NCBI RefSeq assembly: GCF_900114995.1
Contig: NZ_FOUX01000001.1
Coordinates: 372,001-436,000, forward strand
Reading direction: 5' to 3'
Length of the DNA: 64,000 nt
Source: Chitinophaga sp. YR627
GTDB lineage: Bacteria > Bacteroidota > Bacteroidia > Chitinophagales > Chitinophagaceae
Part shown: in pieces, positions 52,022 to 60,926 of the stretch
Position numbering within the stretch: the stretch's first letter is position 1
Layout of the letters: each line of letters opens with the position of its first letter
Made by a program: the position numbers and the translations under genes
Notes under the pieces: model-generated
Databases searched by the model: none
What the model saw: only the letters and a program-made list of their open reading frames with translations
What the model was told of the DNA's origin: nothing

Positions 52022-52786
52022 TTATTTTACCTGGTAAGGAAGCGAGAGGTTTTTGGAAAGTACACTGTATACTTTATATACGCCCAGCATCGGCATGTTA
52101 TCACCCTTTGCGTGTTCTCCACCTTCGCCTGTTACTACCTGCATATAGGCAGCTACCGCATCGTATTTAAAACTGGTCCTGAAACGTACCCTGTAGTCAG
52201 GTACAACGATCCTGATCGCTTTACCTTCAGTAACTACCTGGAAGCCCGGAGAATCCATATACATCGGCATGCCCGGATTCGTCTTTGGTAATACAACTGA
52301 TTTATCAGCAGGATCAAACTCTTTTACGGATAGTCCGCCGGGAACACGTTTGTCTTCCACTAATACCACCCAGTGCGGATGCCAGACGATCTTATCGTTG
52401 CGATAATCACCATCGCCGTTTTCATCCCATAAGGGAGTATCATCAAAGTCTGGATGCGCGGTGATCGCTAATGCGAGAATACCTGCTGTTTTGCTGAATC
52501 CAACATCCTCCGGACTGAGCGTCGTGGGGAATACATAACCGTCTACCGGAGCGCCATTCATTTTACCCGCAGGTTTGGAGGTACTTTTACCCGCCTGTCC
52601 CTGAACGATGATCTCAAATTCCAGCTGTCCCCATTTCTTATTATGCGTAACACTGGCGGATACTATCTTATAGTCTGCTTCATTGACAGTAGATTTCGGT
52701 CTTTTACAGGAGTCGCAATCCGGTCCTGCAAAGGCAGATAATATGCTGGAAAGAACCAGTGCTGCTGTAGCTGTGATGTGTTTCAT
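52022..52786 (-). CDS. Exported hypothetical protein
   Basis: Starting at the ATG at 52786 gives a signal peptide (MKHITATAALVLSSILSAFA). The mature part opens with GPDCDSCKRP (a CxxC pair) and continues with beta strands (KWGQLEFEIIVQGQAG, KIVWHPHWVVLVEDKRV, GKAIRIVVPDYRVRF). No family name is recognised. It is about 250 residues long and presumably periplasmic. The gene is divergent from a small membrane protein gene and an exported globin gene. Confidence 0.7.
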   Translation of the reverse strand: MKHITATAALVLSSILSAFAGPDCDSCKRPKSTVNEADYKIVSASVTHNKKWGQLEFEIIVQGQAGKSTSKPAGKMNGAPVDGYVFPTTLSPEDVGFSKTAGILALAITAHPDFDDTPLWDENGDGDYRNDKIVWHPHWVVLVEDKRVPGGLSVKEFDPADKSVVLPKTNPGMPMYMDSPGFQVVTEGKAIRIVVPDYRVRFRTSFKYDAVAAYMQVVTGEGGEHAKGDNMPMLGVYKVYSVLSKNLSLPYQVK

Positions 52787-53182
52787 GATGCTATGAATTA
52801 GTGTGATTGATTTTGACAGGACAAATGTAGGTAGGATTCCTAACAATATGTTATTGAGGTTTTCTATAAGTATATAGGAGTCCTTTATAACTGTTCCTCA
52901 ATAGGTGTTTGTGCAATTACAAAATCCAGATTCGTGCTATTTACGTAGTGATGTTTTTTCGCGGATGAATGCCGCTATAGCTCAGATTAGTAGCAGAAAA
53001 TTCTTTTATGTTTTTAAATCCGCACATAATAAATCCCCGTATCTAATCATGTACCGGTTTTAGCCAATAGCATTGTACAGACTAACTCACTAAGACCGAT
53101 AAGGAAGCAGATATAATATACATGCCAGTCATCCTGTGAGTGCACATGCACAGGACCTCACGTTAATTAATCAAGACCTTTT
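52787..53182. other. Divergent promoter region
   Basis: 396 bases between the exported-protein gene (minus) and the next genes on the plus strand. It holds only a weak 7-bp inverted repeat (attgagg / cctcaat, about 52852-52900). No gene seen. Confidence 0.5.
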
Positions 53183-53614
53183 ATGAACACAAAAAAAAAA
53201 CTAAAGCAGATCCTGTTATGGGCCGGAGGCATATCCGTATGTCTTGTAGTAGCGCTTGCGGTGCATATCTATATGGTAACGCGGCCCAAGCCACCAGGAG
53301 CTAACACCCGTATCATGGCCAGAATTGACATCAGGCAGGATATTTCGCAACAGGATGCGGATAAGATCTCCGCATGGTTGTACCGGCAGAAAGGCGTGGA
53401 TAGGGTGATGGTCAATCCGGCCACATCGATCGTCGTGTTTACTTTCTTTCCTGTGAAAACCTCTGCGGATAATATTGTTAGCAATTTTCAGACGGCCTTT
53501 CATTATCCTTCGCAACGTTACGTCCCCGGCGAAGAAGAGATGAAGAGTGGTTGTCCGGCTATGGCGCAATCCTTCACAGCGAAGTTATCAGGTGTATTCA
53601 AACATGTTTTCTAA
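53183..53614 (+). CDS. Membrane-anchored protein with ferredoxin-like fold
   Basis: A 143-residue protein with one N-terminal membrane segment (about 10-33). Residues 45-115 have the strand-helix pattern of heavy-metal-associated domains (TRIMARIDIRQDISQQDADK, GVDRVMVNPATSIVVFTFFP) but lack the CxxC metal site; one Cys lies in SGCPAMAQ near the end. It is 20 bases ahead of a globin-like lipoprotein gene, so the two are an operon. The function is unknown. Confidence 0.65.
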   Translation: MNTKKKLKQILLWAGGISVCLVVALAVHIYMVTRPKPPGANTRIMARIDIRQDISQQDADKISAWLYRQKGVDRVMVNPATSIVVFTFFPVKTSADNIVSNFQTAFHYPSQRYVPGEEEMKSGCPAMAQSFTAKLSGVFKHVF

Positions 53615-53634
53615 CGGCTAATCAATAATATCAT

Positions 53635-54195
53635 ATGAAAAAATCAGCGTGGTTATTTATGCTCGGGCTTGTTGCCTTCGTCGGACTAATGGAATCCTGT
53701 AAAAAGGACGACGATGCCCCTATGGTTACAAAAATGTCTCTTTATGATTCCCTTGGTGGTTCCGCTATGGTAAACGATCCTGCCAATTCCGGCATGAAGA
53801 TCGAACAGGGCAGACTGGGGATCCGTTCTGTAGTGGACAGCGCCATCTTTGTGATCGCAGGTGATGCAAAGATCAATGGCTTCTTTACCGTACTGCTGGC
53901 AGAAGTGACCAGTGGTAATACCAGCGGTTTCGAAAGACTCAGTAAAAATCTGACAGACTTTATCTGCGTAGCTACCGGCGGAAAAGGTTTTACTTATGGC
54001 GGTCTGAATATGAAAGATGCACACGATCCTGCTAAGAATCCACGTATGAATGGAAAAGCTTCCAGTGCAGATTTTGACGCTTTTGTCGCAGACCTGGTCG
54101 TAGCTGCAAAGAAGAATGGTTTGTCTGATCAGCTGATTGGTCAGGTAGGCGCTCTGGTAGAGACCCTGCGACCAGTGGTGGTGCAAAAGAGCTAA
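53635..54195 (+). CDS. Exported truncated-hemoglobin-like lipoprotein
   Basis: A 186-residue protein with lipobox MESC (about 19-22), so it is membrane-anchored. Residues about 38-185 match group 1 truncated globins: SLYDSLGGSAMV at the start, KINGFFTVLLAEV, NLTDFICVATGGKGFTYGG, and the proximal-helix region LNMKDAHDP, where the His should bind heme. An exported globin is uncommon, as most are cytoplasmic; possible roles are NO or O2 chemistry at the membrane. It follows the ferredoxin-fold membrane protein. Confidence 0.75.
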   Translation: MKKSAWLFMLGLVAFVGLMESCKKDDDAPMVTKMSLYDSLGGSAMVNDPANSGMKIEQGRLGIRSVVDSAIFVIAGDAKINGFFTVLLAEVTSGNTSGFERLSKNLTDFICVATGGKGFTYGGLNMKDAHDPAKNPRMNGKASSADFDAFVADLVVAAKKNGLSDQLIGQVGALVETLRPVVVQKS

Positions 54196-54299
54196 AAAAT
54201 AAGTATTAAAAGTTAAGAATTAAGCATTGCGGAACAATTGCAGACAGACGACAATATAGAACGCAGGAAAAAGAAACAGTGTAAATAGCTTTTAAGGTA

Positions 54300-54333
54300 T
54301 TCAGGGGCTTCGTCATCCGACAGAAGCCCTGAA
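54300..54333 (+). terminator. Terminator-like hairpin after the globin gene
   Basis: Stem ttcaggggcttc / gaagccctgaa with a one-base bulge. No T-run follows. It is 105 bases past the globin stop. Confidence 0.4.
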
Positions 54334-54363
54334 TCAGTTGAATATAACCGCGCCGTTATTACC

Positions 54364-54442
54364 ATACTTACACTATACTTACTGAACGTTGGTGCTACCT
54401 TTTTTACGTAGCACTAACGTTCAGTAAGTATAGTGTAAGTAT
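54364..54442 (+). repeat. Very long hairpin (35-bp stem) with T-tract
   Basis: Arms 54364-54398 and 54408-54442 pair over 35 bases with a single G-U, around a 9-base loop, followed by eight T. It may act as a terminator of the globin operon, but the stem is far longer than needed. Its right arm is similar to that of the 11.6-kb hairpin. Confidence 0.85.
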
Positions 54443-54495
54443 TTTTTTTCCATCCGCCTACTATATCCTAACTTCGTCCGTCACTAAGAACATCT

Positions 54496-55893
54496 ATGCA
54501 TTTACATTTGTTTGATGAACTCGTTTACACCAAACGTAGACAAAAGCTCTCCGCTAATGTAGGAGACGGTCTTATTCTCCTGATGGGAAATGAAGACAGT
54601 AGTATGAACTACGCGGATAATACATATCCTTTCCGCCAGGATAGCACTTTCCTTTATTACGCAGGTATTGATATAGCCGGACTGGCGCTTGTTCTGGATC
54701 CTGCATCCGGAGAAGAAACGCTTTTCGGAAGAGAAGCAGGTATAGATGATATCATCTGGACAGGACCTTTACCTTCTTTACAGGATCTGGCAGATAAAGT
54801 AGGTATTGCAAAGACAAGACCTTACGCACAGCTGGGAGAAGTATTGAAGAAAGCAAAAGACACAGGACGCCGTATACATATTTTACCGCCTTATCGGCCG
54901 GAGAATAAGATCAAACTGGCAGAATGGTTGCAGTTATCTATCGGCGGTTTACAGGAAGTCGTATCCCTGAAACTGATCAAGGCGGTGATAGCACAGCGTG
55001 AGTGTAAAGATGCAAATGAAATAGCAGAGATGGAAGCAGCTGTGTCAGTGAGCGTGGATATGCACCTGGCTGCTATGCAATATACCAGACCTGGTATGAA
55101 AGAATATGAGATCGCGGCGAAAGTAGAAGAAGCTGCATTGGCTGCAGGCGGTCGTTTATCTTATCCTACTATTCTGACGATCAACGGTCAGGTATTACAT
55201 AACCACTTTCATGGCAACCAGGTCGCTGAAGGACACATGGTGCTTTGTGATGCCGGTGCGGAAACAGCGATGCACTACGCAGGTGACCTGACAAGAACAT
55301 TTCCTGTAGGCAAACAGTTTACCACCCGTCAGCGCGAAATGTACCAGGTCGTACTGGATGCACTGGATCATGCAGCGGGTCTGCTGAAGCCGGGTATTCA
55401 GTATAAGGAAGTACATACACAGGCATCCGTTAAACTGGTGGAAGGTTTAAAGACCCTCGGACTGGTAAAAGGTGATCCTGCGGAAGCAGTAGCTGCAGGT
55501 GTACATACCTTGTTCTTCCAGTGTGGTCTCGGACATATGATCGGACTGGACGTACATGATATGGAAGATCTGGGTGAACAATATGTAGGTTATTCCGATA
55601 CACTGAAAAAAAGCACTGAATTCGGCTGGAAATCACTGCGACTGGGTCGTGAACTGCAACCAGGTTTTGTATTGACAGTTGAACCGGGCATTTATATTAT
55701 TCCCGAATTAATAGATCGTTGGGTTGCTGAGAATAAACTTAGTAACTTTGTTGATTATAACACGCTCGCAGGCTATCGCGATTTTGGTGGTATTCGTATA
55801 GAAGATAACTTTGTGATTACAGAAACAGGTAGCAGAAAGTTAGGCAAAGCGTTACCAAAAACAATCGCCGACGTTGAAGCGTTAAGACAATAG
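54496..55893 (+). CDS. pepP: Xaa-Pro aminopeptidase (M24B)
   Basis: A 465-residue cytoplasmic enzyme. Residues 1-165 are the creatinase-like N-terminal domain (FPFRQDSTFLYYAGIDIAGL). The M24 pita-bread catalytic domain follows with metal ligands Asp in VLCDAGAET and in AGDLTRTFP, His in LGHMIGLDVHDM, Glu in LTVEPGIYI and Glu in GIRIEDNFVI. It removes N-terminal residues before proline during peptide turnover. The gene is single and has its own upstream hairpin and downstream terminator. Confidence 0.93.
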   Translation: MHLHLFDELVYTKRRQKLSANVGDGLILLMGNEDSSMNYADNTYPFRQDSTFLYYAGIDIAGLALVLDPASGEETLFGREAGIDDIIWTGPLPSLQDLADKVGIAKTRPYAQLGEVLKKAKDTGRRIHILPPYRPENKIKLAEWLQLSIGGLQEVVSLKLIKAVIAQRECKDANEIAEMEAAVSVSVDMHLAAMQYTRPGMKEYEIAAKVEEAALAAGGRLSYPTILTINGQVLHNHFHGNQVAEGHMVLCDAGAETAMHYAGDLTRTFPVGKQFTTRQREMYQVVLDALDHAAGLLKPGIQYKEVHTQASVKLVEGLKTLGLVKGDPAEAVAAGVHTLFFQCGLGHMIGLDVHDMEDLGEQYVGYSDTLKKSTEFGWKSLRLGRELQPGFVLTVEPGIYIIPELIDRWVAENKLSNFVDYNTLAGYRDFGGIRIEDNFVITETGSRKLGKALPKTIADVEALRQ

Positions 55894-55922
55894 ACTACAG
55901 ACTAACCCATATATTATATCGT

Positions 55923-55951
55923 AAAGGAGTCCGCCGGTGGCGGGCTCCTTT
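55923..55951. terminator. Terminator between convergent pepP and DUF1772 genes
   Basis: Stem aaaggagtccgcc / ggcgggctccttt with one mismatch, short loop. Confidence 0.8.
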
Positions 55952-55978
55952 CTTTGTGCAGGTGATAGACTGGCGGTA

Positions 55979-56533
55979 TCACGGTCGATGCAGATATGCA
56001 ATACGTTCAGCAACAGGCGCAGGACTAAGACAAGCCATCACAACCAGTATCAGTGCAATGGCATTAGCTATCGTACGAATGGTATGCAGGTATATCCAGG
56101 GTTGCTCAAATTTTGCCCGCATAGCGGAAAGTTCCACACTTGTTGCGCCGGACAACTGAAAGGCATCCAGCATATTGTTCAACGGTACATTGCCAAACAT
56201 CGTCACACCGAATGTACCTCCAAGATAAATAATGGATGCTACTAACAGCAACCAGAAGCGGACAGATAACACCGGACCATATTGCAGATAAGTACATAAG
56301 GGCAGCAGCAAGACAGTACCCATGAAACTCAGAAAGAATACCGGGTTTAATATCGCCCTGTTCATCTGTTGCATGGCTTCCAGGTAAGTACTGTCAGATA
56401 CCCGGGCCAGACCGGGAATCACAGAACAGGACCATGCGTAGAATAATCCACTGATCAGCGCTGTTGTCAGAGCAGTGGCGATCATGATGATATGTGAGAA
56501 GGTGAACATGTGATTAGTTTTACTGCGTGTCAT
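55979..56533 (-). CDS. DUF1772 membrane protein
   Basis: A 184-residue protein with four hydrophobic segments (about 14-32, 62-80, 90-110, 150-170). The pattern LISGLFYAWSCSVIPGLARV and MQQMNRAILNPVF is typical of DUF1772/anthrone-oxygenase-like proteins. The start overlaps the stop of the cytochrome c gene by ATGA, so it is translated right after it. Its role is unknown; pairing with a c-type cytochrome hints at redox function. Confidence 0.8.
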   Translation of the reverse strand: MTRSKTNHMFTFSHIIMIATALTTALISGLFYAWSCSVIPGLARVSDSTYLEAMQQMNRAILNPVFFLSFMGTVLLLPLCTYLQYGPVLSVRFWLLLVASIIYLGGTFGVTMFGNVPLNNMLDAFQLSGATSVELSAMRAKFEQPWIYLHTIRTIANAIALILVVMACLSPAPVAERIAYLHRP

Positions 56534-56850
56534 ACGGATGATTTTCTAAAGCTTTTAATATAGTTGGCGATGGCTGTCATCTGATTAGGGGTGATGCGTT
56601 TTTTGAAAGCAGGCATGATCCGCCGGCCATTGGTAATCTGATGGAGGATCGCACTATCAGACAACAGACTTTTCTGCAGGTTCTTAGCCCCAAACAATCC
56701 TCTTGTGCCATCGGCGCCGTGACAACGGGCGCAATGTTGATCATAAAGCGCGCGGCCTTCTTCCACAGGAGTTGCAAATGTGGCTGTCAGCAGGAGGCAT
56801 AGCACAAAGGAAAGGGTAATTCGTAGTGGCGGCATTTCTTTTTTTCTCAA
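56530..56850 (-). CDS. Small c-type cytochrome
   Basis: A 106-residue exported monoheme cytochrome c. After the signal peptide (LRITLSFVLCLLLTATFA) comes the heme site CARCH (about 35-39) followed by GADGTRGLFGAKNL, and the distal Met ligand is probably in RRIMPAFKKR. M6 is an alternative start. It is co-translated with the DUF1772 gene. Confidence 0.88.
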   Translation of the reverse strand: MRKKEMPPLRITLSFVLCLLLTATFATPVEEGRALYDQHCARCHGADGTRGLFGAKNLQKSLLSDSAILHQITNGRRIMPAFKKRITPNQMTAIANYIKSFRKSSV

Positions 56851-56911
56851 AATTAGGGTGGGGCAGGGGCGGAAAATAGAACAAAACCGTCAGGCAGGGC
56901 TAAATGTAAAA

Positions 56912-56935
56912 AGCAGCCCGCAAAGGCGGACTGCT
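56912..56935 (-). terminator. Terminator of the AidA-type gene
   Basis: Minus-strand stem agcagtccgc / gcgggctgct followed by a T-run. Confidence 0.8.
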
Positions 56936-56974
56936 CTCGTAATACGTCTGTGTATGTGATGTGGGAGCGGATGA

Positions 56975-57568
56975 TTAATACACCGTGATGGTTGGATCCC
57001 ATTGGCAATAGCTCCATAATTTCTGAGTCTGTGTTGCGGGATCGAATAAATAAAGACCGAATCTGATCACAAAATTCTCTGTGCCTTTTGCTTTCACAGT
57101 GGAAGTCAGTGCGTAAATATTACGTTGCTGTGTGATAGCAGGTAATCCGTTAACGCTACCGGATGGGATAACACCGCCTGGTAACAATGTCTGGTTCATA
57201 ACAAAAGGATTAAATACATCATCGGTCGGACCCTGGTTTGTATTTTTTTCTATATCATAGATGATGATGGCATCATGGCCATTGTTAGAAAGAGACGATC
57301 CCCAGAAAGCTACTGTAGATTGATTAGGTACGGAAAAGGAAAGGTCAGCAGTACCCTGTTTGGATGGCTTATTGACAAAAGAACAGGCCATTACTTCAGA
57401 GTTATGGTCAATGGGCATCGGATTGTTGGGGTCGGTGCTGATACCCGTTGTGTATTTATTGTAGATATAAGCAGTATCTACAAGGAACATAACATGGACG
57501 ATCGAGTCGTTCACATCCAGGATATTGCCCTGCGTTGCACGACTGGTAGCTGTAGCGGTTTGAGACAT
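56975..57568 (-). CDS. AidA/PixA-type inclusion body family protein
   Basis: The ATG at 57568 gives a 197-residue cytoplasmic protein ([20 protein letters not shown]). It shows features of the AidA/PixA family: [31 protein letters not shown], and [20 protein letters not shown]. In Xenorhabdus this family forms protein inclusions, and in Ralstonia the AidA protein is a quorum-regulated product. Its biological role here is unknown. The frame is open upstream, but those residues are not family-like. Confidence 0.8.
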   Translation of the reverse strand: MSQTATATSRATQGNILDVNDSIVHVMFLVDTAYIYNKYTTGISTDPNNPMPIDHNSEVMACSFVNKPSKQGTADLSFSVPNQSTVAFWGSSLSNNGHDAIIIYDIEKNTNQGPTDDVFNPFVMNQTLLPGGVIPSGSVNGLPAITQQRNIYALTSTVKAKGTENFVIRFGLYLFDPATQTQKLWSYCQWDPTITVY

Positions 57569-57981
57569 AAAATGTGGTTTAAAATTATTACCTACTCTTT
57601 TAAGGCTTTTCGGTATACGCCATTTTAGATTGTGTTTGTTGTTGTGTAGCAGACAAAAGAAGGACTGTATTTCCCGTGGAGGAAACAGCATAATTACAGT
57701 GCAGGCAAAGCGATATCCTTTCAGATAGTGCACTATCTGATGTTAGGGGGGCTGCAATGCCATATATGATCCTTTAGTTTAAGGAAAGGTAGCGCTGCGG
57801 TGTGCTATATTTCTCATGATTGTCCTGGTGATTGTGGTCTTTTGCTGAATAAAACTGGTTATCTGAGTAATAGTTAACTAATGAAATAGTGGTCTCACAG
57901 CATTAATAACAGGACCTGGGTAGTTTTGTTCGATGAGGTGCTTATAATTTCAGAAAAATAGGTACAGGGAGGAGGACATAA
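57569..57981. other. Intergenic region, no gene seen
   Basis: 413 bases between the AidA-type start and the end of the next gene. It includes the promoter of the AidA-type gene (both are minus strand). No ORF, RNA or strong hairpin was recognised. Confidence 0.5.
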
Positions 57982-58227
57982 CTATTCTTTAGCCGGCGTG
58001 ACCTCATACAATTTGCTGGCAATTTCCTGTTCAAGGGATACCGGTACTGTAGACGCCACATCACCTACCGGCGCATATCGCAATGTTTCTTCATCCCAGG
58101 CAAAAATGTATGTCTCACTGCCATTAAAACTTACATTATAACGTTGCTCATCATTGAATGAAAAAGGTTCCGCTTTCACCATGTATGGAACACCGTCAAC
58201 TAATAAGTTAAATGATAATTTGTTCAT
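57982..58227 (-). CDS. Hypothetical small protein (81 aa)
   Basis: An 81-residue protein starting MNKLSFNLLVDGVPYMVKAE, chosen because the frame upstream adds only nine residues. It contains strands typical of a compact beta domain (EQRYNVSFNGSETYIFAWDE) and an acidic C-terminal helix. It looks like a member of small proteins of unknown function in Bacteroidota. Role unknown. Confidence 0.6.
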   Translation of the reverse strand: MNKLSFNLLVDGVPYMVKAEPFSFNDEQRYNVSFNGSETYIFAWDEETLRYAPVGDVASTVPVSLEQEIASKLYEVTPAKE

Positions 58228-58601
58228 AGTTATCCATTTTTCGGTTATGCACACAAGAATCAGACCTTAATGACAGCCCCGGCCGTTCACGCCACCCCCT
58301 TTACTAAAATGAGTATTGACATATTTCCTCACTGTGAGATGGAAAGCGCGCTATAAAGGCAACAGATTAAATCAGAATTAGTTAGCAGCCCTAAGAGATT
58401 TTTTTTCAGACGCTTGCGGTATGATAATTGCTGTTGGGATTGCGCCCCCTGATATACCGGCAGACACATTTATTGAAGCCATCTATTCTATTTGAAACAC
58501 TGTAGACCATTTTCCGGCATCTCAGGGGTGGAATAACATATCAACTGGAGAAACCTTTCTTACCTCAATTTTTATTGGAAACACTTAAACAGATTTCACT
58601 C
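58228..58601. other. Divergent promoter region
   Basis: 374 bases between the 81-residue gene (minus) and the lipoprotein gene (plus). No gene or strong repeat seen. Confidence 0.5.
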
Positions 58602-59354
58602 ATGAAAAAATCATTTATTCAGTTGTGCACAACTGTGACCCTGGTTGCTGCATTATTCACTGCCTGTTCGAAGCAATCCTCTGACGAAACTGTAGACCCC
58701 GCAAAGCAGGAGGGTAATGCCACTGTCAACTATCAGATCCAGGCAGTTAATCCTGCTGGTTCTATTGATGGATCAGGAGCAGAGCGCCTGGGTAGAATCA
58801 TTAATGACCCGTCTGCAGCATCCTTCCCATCTTTAAGATTTGACCTGACCTGGGATAGCATCAAAGTAAGATTCAGGGAACTGAAATTCGCAGCCAGAAG
58901 CGGAGCAGACGAAATTAATATGAGCATTAAGACAGACCGCTTTATCGATATTCTCGATAGTACATCATTAGGTAGCATCATGCTGCCGGTCGGCAACTTT
59001 GATCATGTAAAAGTTTATTTCCGCGCACAGGGTGACAAGCAGAAACCTGCTATCCTGATGAAAGGCCGGATCACCTGGCAGGGTAATGACATCCCTGTTG
59101 AGGTAGTAATTGTTGGTAAGATCGAATTGACAGCAACGGGCAATGACGTGGCTATCGGCGCCGATGGTCTTTCCTTTGACGGCAAACTCAAACTGGACCT
59201 GAACCTGGTAATGTCTAAACTGCAGATAGGAGACTTTACCGGTACCTTCACTGGTGGCAAGATCGTGTTGAGTATCGATGCAGACGTCGATACCAACAAC
59301 AGACTCAAATCTGCGCTGGAAAACAGTATGTCAGTTGAGCATAAGTTAAGATAG
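58602..59354 (+). CDS. Lipoprotein of unknown function, DUF4382-like pattern
   Basis: A 250-residue lipoprotein starting MKKSFIQLCTTVTLVAALFT with lipobox FTAC. The mature part is beta-rich: LRFDLTWDSIKVRFRELKFA, LGSIMLPVGNFDHVKVYFRA, and GRITWQGNDIPVEVVIVGKI. This pattern resembles DUF4382-type lipoproteins, but I cannot assign it firmly. It stands alone with a strong terminator. Confidence 0.7.
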   Translation: MKKSFIQLCTTVTLVAALFTACSKQSSDETVDPAKQEGNATVNYQIQAVNPAGSIDGSGAERLGRIINDPSAASFPSLRFDLTWDSIKVRFRELKFAARSGADEINMSIKTDRFIDILDSTSLGSIMLPVGNFDHVKVYFRAQGDKQKPAILMKGRITWQGNDIPVEVVIVGKIELTATGNDVAIGADGLSFDGKLKLDLNLVMSKLQIGDFTGTFTGGKIVLSIDADVDTNNRLKSALENSMSVEHKLR

Positions 59355-59390
59355 TCATGTAATTATAACCATTTGGTAAAGAAAGGTGAC

Positions 59391-59417
59391 GGCCGCCCAC
59401 TGTAAAAGTGGGCGGCC
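59391..59417 (+). terminator. Terminator of the lipoprotein gene
   Basis: Perfect 11-bp stem ggccgcccact / agtgggcggcc, 5-base loop, followed by ttttg. Confidence 0.9.
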
Positions 59418-59448
59418 TTTTGTATGCCTGTCCGGTACACAATTATTT

Positions 59449-59470
59449 GTCTAATCAGACTAATTAGTCT
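59449..59470 (+). promoter_or_regulatory. TetR operator upstream of the first TetR gene
   Basis: The palindrome AGACTAATTAGTCT (59457-59470) overlaps GTCTAATCAGAC (59449-59460). It ends 29 bases before the start codon. The AGACT....AGTCT pattern recurs upstream of the second TetR gene. Confidence 0.7.
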
Positions 59471-59499
59471 AATTTTGACGGAATCAATTATCTCTGGAG

Positions 59500-60093
59500 A
59501 TGAAAAAGTCAGAAAGAACGAGGCAGTTGATCATAGAACAGGCTGCGGACATATTCAACGAAAAAGGCGTTGCAGGTACTTCTATTGATGAAGTTCTGCA
59601 GGCTGCTAAAGTAGCCAAAGGCTGTCTCTATGGACATTTCCAGAGTAAAGATGAACTGGCCCTCGCCAGCGCAGCGTACCTGCTCGATAAGGTGGCTGCC
59701 CGCCGGATGAACATATTACAGCAGCATAAAACGTCAGTGGACAAGCTACTGGCTTATGCTGAGATGAATGTCAATCCGCTGGACAACTCCTTTGTACATG
59801 GCGGCTGTCCCATTCTCAATTTTGGGGTAGATACAGATGATACCAATCAGGCCATCCGCGAAAAGGTACATGCCGTGATCAAAGCTGCCAACAGAAATCT
59901 GGTCAATATTATGAAGGAGGGGGTTGCAGCCGGTGAGTTATCTCCGGAGATCAATCCGGAAGAATTCGCTATCAAGCTCTTTGCTACCATGGAGGGCGCC
60001 TTCCTGATGTCTCGTGTGATGGGATCACCACTACCCATGAAGACAGCGATCAGGGCAATGAAGAAAGAAATTATAGCATATAGTCTTATTTAA
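59500..60093 (+). CDS. TetR-family repressor (first)
   Basis: A 197-residue protein with the N-terminal TetR HTH (about 8-54): RQLIIEQAADIFNEKGVAGT followed by SIDEVLQAAKVAKGCLYGHF and SKDELALASAAYLL. The C-terminal ligand domain is like TetR/AcrR members with the HGGCPILNFGVDTDD stretch. It probably represses itself through the palindrome upstream. No target gene other than the second TetR gene is adjacent. Confidence 0.92.
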   Translation: MKKSERTRQLIIEQAADIFNEKGVAGTSIDEVLQAAKVAKGCLYGHFQSKDELALASAAYLLDKVAARRMNILQQHKTSVDKLLAYAEMNVNPLDNSFVHGGCPILNFGVDTDDTNQAIREKVHAVIKAANRNLVNIMKEGVAAGELSPEINPEEFAIKLFATMEGAFLMSRVMGSPLPMKTAIRAMKKEIIAYSLI

Positions 60094-60101
60094 TAGTATG
60101 A

Positions 60102-60122
60102 AACAGCCCACCGATGGCTGTT
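60102..60122 (+). terminator. Terminator after the first TetR gene
   Basis: Stem aacagcc / ggctgtt with a T-run, nine bases past the stop. Confidence 0.85.
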
Positions 60123-60140
60123 TTTTTATTGCTTGTAAAA

Positions 60141-60209
60141 AGACTAAATGGTCTATATGTTTAAAAAGGATCAATATATTTTTTTATTATAAAATAGACT
60201 GAATAGTCT
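60141..60209 (+). promoter_or_regulatory. Two TetR operator copies upstream of the second TetR gene
   Basis: AGACTAAATGGTCT (60141-60154) and AGACTGAATAGTCT (60196-60209), the second ending 25 bases before the start codon. They match the operator ahead of the first TetR gene, which suggests shared or cross regulation. Confidence 0.65.
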
Positions 60210-60234
60210 TAATAATACCACTAATATCATCGTC

Positions 60235-60837
60235 ATGGAAGCTCAAGATAAAAAATCGCGACTGAAAGAGGAGATCCGTGCCAGTATACTGGACGCTGCA
60301 TTCACGCTGGCAAAAGAAAACGGCTGGGAAGCTGTCAGCATGAGGAAAATAGCTACAATGATCGCGCATACCGCGCCGGTTATCTATGACTATTTTCAGA
60401 ATAAGGAGGCCATTATGAGAGAACTGGCCCGCGCCGGTTTCAGATTACTGGCTGCCGCAACAACTGCCGCGCAGCAGGAACAGGATCAGCCGGAACAACA
60501 GCTGCAGGCAATGTGGATGGCCTATCTGCATTTCGCGCAAACCGAGAAGGAATACTACCAGCTGATGTTCGGTATGGGTATTCCGCTGAGTGCAGACAAT
60601 AACTCTTCCCCGGAAATTGACATATTTGCCGGACTGGTACAGGACGTGATCAGACAAACAGCGAACGGAGAGATCCTTTCTGTAGAAGAGGTTGCCCGCA
60701 GATATTTCCTCCAATGGTCAGTCGTGCATGGCGTTATCGGACTGGGACGTATTTATAAAGATAATACCGATGCCTTCAATGAACGGGTAGTGCTGGATAT
60801 GCTCAGACAAACAGCCGCTGTGGCATCAGCCGCATAA
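60235..60837 (+). CDS. TetR-family repressor (second)
   Basis: A 200-residue protein with a TetR HTH (about 10-58): RASILDAAFTLAKENGWEAV, SMRKIATMIAHTAPVIYDYF, NKEAIMRELARAGF. The C-terminal domain (MWMAYLHFAQTEKEYYQLMF, RYFLQWSVVHGVIGLGRIY) is of the WHG type. The pair is 141 bases apart on the same strand and shares operator sequences, but the first gene has its own terminator. Confidence 0.92.
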   Translation: MEAQDKKSRLKEEIRASILDAAFTLAKENGWEAVSMRKIATMIAHTAPVIYDYFQNKEAIMRELARAGFRLLAAATTAAQQEQDQPEQQLQAMWMAYLHFAQTEKEYYQLMFGMGIPLSADNNSSPEIDIFAGLVQDVIRQTANGEILSVEEVARRYFLQWSVVHGVIGLGRIYKDNTDAFNERVVLDMLRQTAAVASAA

Positions 60838-60870
60838 TCCATCAGTCATATTGTACAGCAAAATGAATTA

Positions 60871-60910
60871 AAACGAAAAGGGTCTGCCGTATAGCAGACC
60901 CTTTTCGTTT
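60871..60910. terminator. Bidirectional terminator
   Basis: Perfect 17-bp stem aaacgaaaagggtctgc / gcagacccttttcgttt, 6-base loop, between the convergent second TetR gene and the Calx-beta gene. Confidence 0.92.
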
Positions 60911-60926
60911 ATAGTAGCGTGCGTGC

